Assembly (NCBI RefSeq): GCF_008830225.1
Contig: NZ_WAIE01000008.1
Location: forward strand, 45,174 to 109,173
Reading direction: 5' to 3'
From: Pseudodesulfovibrio senegalensis
GTDB lineage: Bacteria > Desulfobacterota > Desulfovibrionia > Desulfovibrionales > Desulfovibrionaceae
Length of the DNA: 64,000 bases
Below the pieces are notes generated by a model. It saw only the letters and a list, made by a program, of their open reading frames with translations. It was not told the DNA's origin and ran no database searches. Made by a program: the position numbers and the translations under genes. Numbering within the stretch: the first letter of the stretch is position 1; every line of letters begins with the position of its first letter. Positions 63,269 to 64,000 of the stretch are shown piece by piece.

Positions 63269-63470
63269 CGCGCGGCCGTACACCGTAAAAGCACATTTAT
63301 TAAAAATTCCGCTTTGCCCGCAACATCCCGCGAGTCATCAGGCCCTGCGGACGCATTTGATTGCCGCACAATCCCGACTGACTTTTCCCGTTTGTCCGAG
63401 TGTCGACCGGAATCGAGCCATCTTATGGCTCGGTGCAATGTGTCGCTGTCCGACTGCGCGTCAGTGCAAC
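63259..63470 (+). mobile_element. TIR-bounded MITE-like repeat, copy C (212 bp, internally deleted)
   Basis: The left end contains GCGCTGACGCGC (63262-63273). The right end GCGCGTCAGTGCAAC (63456-63470) is its inverse complement apart from one internal base and the first three bases. The shared word TTTGATTGCCGCACAATCCC (63356-63375) and the hairpin CGAGCCAT-ctt-ATGGCTCG (63414-63432) match copies A and B. The long CCTTCTTTTT hairpin and the terminal large hairpin of copy A are missing. Its left end overlaps the end of the araC gene. Confidence 0.75.
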
Positions 63471-63500
63471 CCAAAGACTGAAAGGCTTCTCAATTTCGTT

Positions 63501-64000
63501 GTTGTGCTGACGCACAATAAAACACTGCAAAAGCTCCTTTATTGAAGGTTTCGCCCTTCAGGGCGACCTTCTTTTTTTGCTGGCGCAGAAAAAAAGAAGG
63601 CAAAAAGCTGCGCTTGACCCGCAACATCCCGCGTTCCCTCTTGGCAAGTGCCGCAAACCTTCGCTTCGGGCCGAGCCGTGCTCGGCTGATCCTCCGCTCG
63701 CTTGAGCGGCACTACGCCTCGTGGGTTTGAGCGGGGTTCGGGGAAAATCAATAGGCTGACCGACGAACAGCCAACAAACCAGCGAACCCAGCGGGCGCAT
63801 TTGATTGCCGCACAATCCCGACGGCCTTTTCCCGTTTGTCCGAGTGTCGACTGGAATCGAGCCATCTTATGGCTCGGTGCTATAAAGCATGCACGAGGAC
63901 GGTGACGGAAAATTTCAGGAAATCAGCGAGATACTTCAAAAGGCCGACGCTTGAATTGGTTCGTGGGGAGGAAGAGGAGGGTAGGTCGCAGGAAGGGAGG
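63501..64000 (+). mobile_element. TIR-bounded MITE-like repeat, copy B (cut by the window end)
   Basis: The left end GTTGTGCTGACGCAC is at 63501-63515. It has the CCTTCTTTTTTTGC / GCAGAAAAAAAGAAGG hairpin (63567-63600), the word TTTGATTGCCGCACAATCCC (63800-63819), the hairpin CGAGCCAT-ctt-ATGGCTCG (63858-63876), and TAGGTCGCAGGAAGGGAGG at the window end. That last stretch matches the beginning of the large hairpin in copy A. It is in the same orientation as copies A and C. Compared with A it carries an extra stretch of about 100 bp (around 63630-63730). The right end lies outside the window. Confidence 0.75.

Overview
The window is a gene-dense, GC-rich bacterial chromosome segment of 64 kb. 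It carries 52 protein-coding genes that I can support and no rRNA, tRNA or CRISPR array. The gene content suggests an anaerobic deltaproteobacterium of the Desulfovibrio / Pseudodesulfovibrio type. The pointers are a short MetH without a reactivation domain, an MJ0042/DUF3426 protein, AMIN-amidase and TPR/LolB-like envelope genes, a stand-alone molybdopterin oxidoreductase, and GC-hairpin intergenic repeats. This assignment is inference; no ribosomal marker is present.

Layout. 1-1.5 kb: the end of a PepSY membrane protein and an AraC regulator, each preceded by a Fur-box-like site (iron control). 1.7-10.8 kb: acetyl-CoA synthetase (acs), a secreted C10 cysteine peptidase, then an operon of a Pat/PatZ-like protein acetyltransferase and two glycosyltransferases. 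10.9-11.4 kb: a repeat of about 0.5 kb bounded by terminal inverted repeats (TIRs). 11.4-14.3 kb: an HTH protein and a REC-PAS-GGDEF diguanylate cyclase. 14.4-19.8 kb: a leftward series of metH, a thioredoxin-like lipoprotein, a short N-acetylglutamate-synthase-like GNAT, hpt and an acidic zinc-ribbon membrane protein. 20.0-27.4 kb: a rightward operon of RpoH-type sigma factor, TPR lipoprotein, LolB-like lipoprotein, coiled-coil protein, rpiB, tkt and glpX, ending in a strong bidirectional terminator. 27.5-36.3 kb: a small unknown protein, a DMT exporter, a large hybrid sensor kinase, DUF1992, an AMIN amidase, a phosphoesterase and cheD. 36.4-38.6 kb: a small lipoprotein and the molybdopterin oxidoreductase. 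38.8-42.6 kb: nucleoside salvage operon cdd-deoC-deoA-deoB. 42.8-49.1 kb: topA, a Lon-like protease, an unknown protein and a LysM lipoprotein. 49.5-52.4 kb: a leftward operon of glycosyltransferase, histidine phosphatase and glycosyltransferase. 52.6-58.1 kb: a nitrogen block of amt-glnK-glnD-asparaginase behind a clear sigma-54 promoter. 58.2-63.3 kb: a secreted SGNH-like protein, pnuC with a nadR-type kinase, an NmrA-like reductase, an HD-GYP phosphodiesterase, and a cupin plus AraC pair. 63.26-64.0 kb: two more copies of the TIR-bounded repeat.

The most unusual signal is that TIR-bounded repeat. It has three copies in the window, with TIRs of the type GTTGYGCTGACGCRC and conserved internal hairpins. 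One copy's TIR supplies the stop codon of an araC gene. Other points are a shared C-terminal LLLQ tail on two otherwise unrelated exported proteins, seven acidic-flanked Leu-Phe motifs in the MJ0042 protein, a second composite intergenic repeat, and the closeness of acs to a Pat-like acetyltransferase that could modify it.
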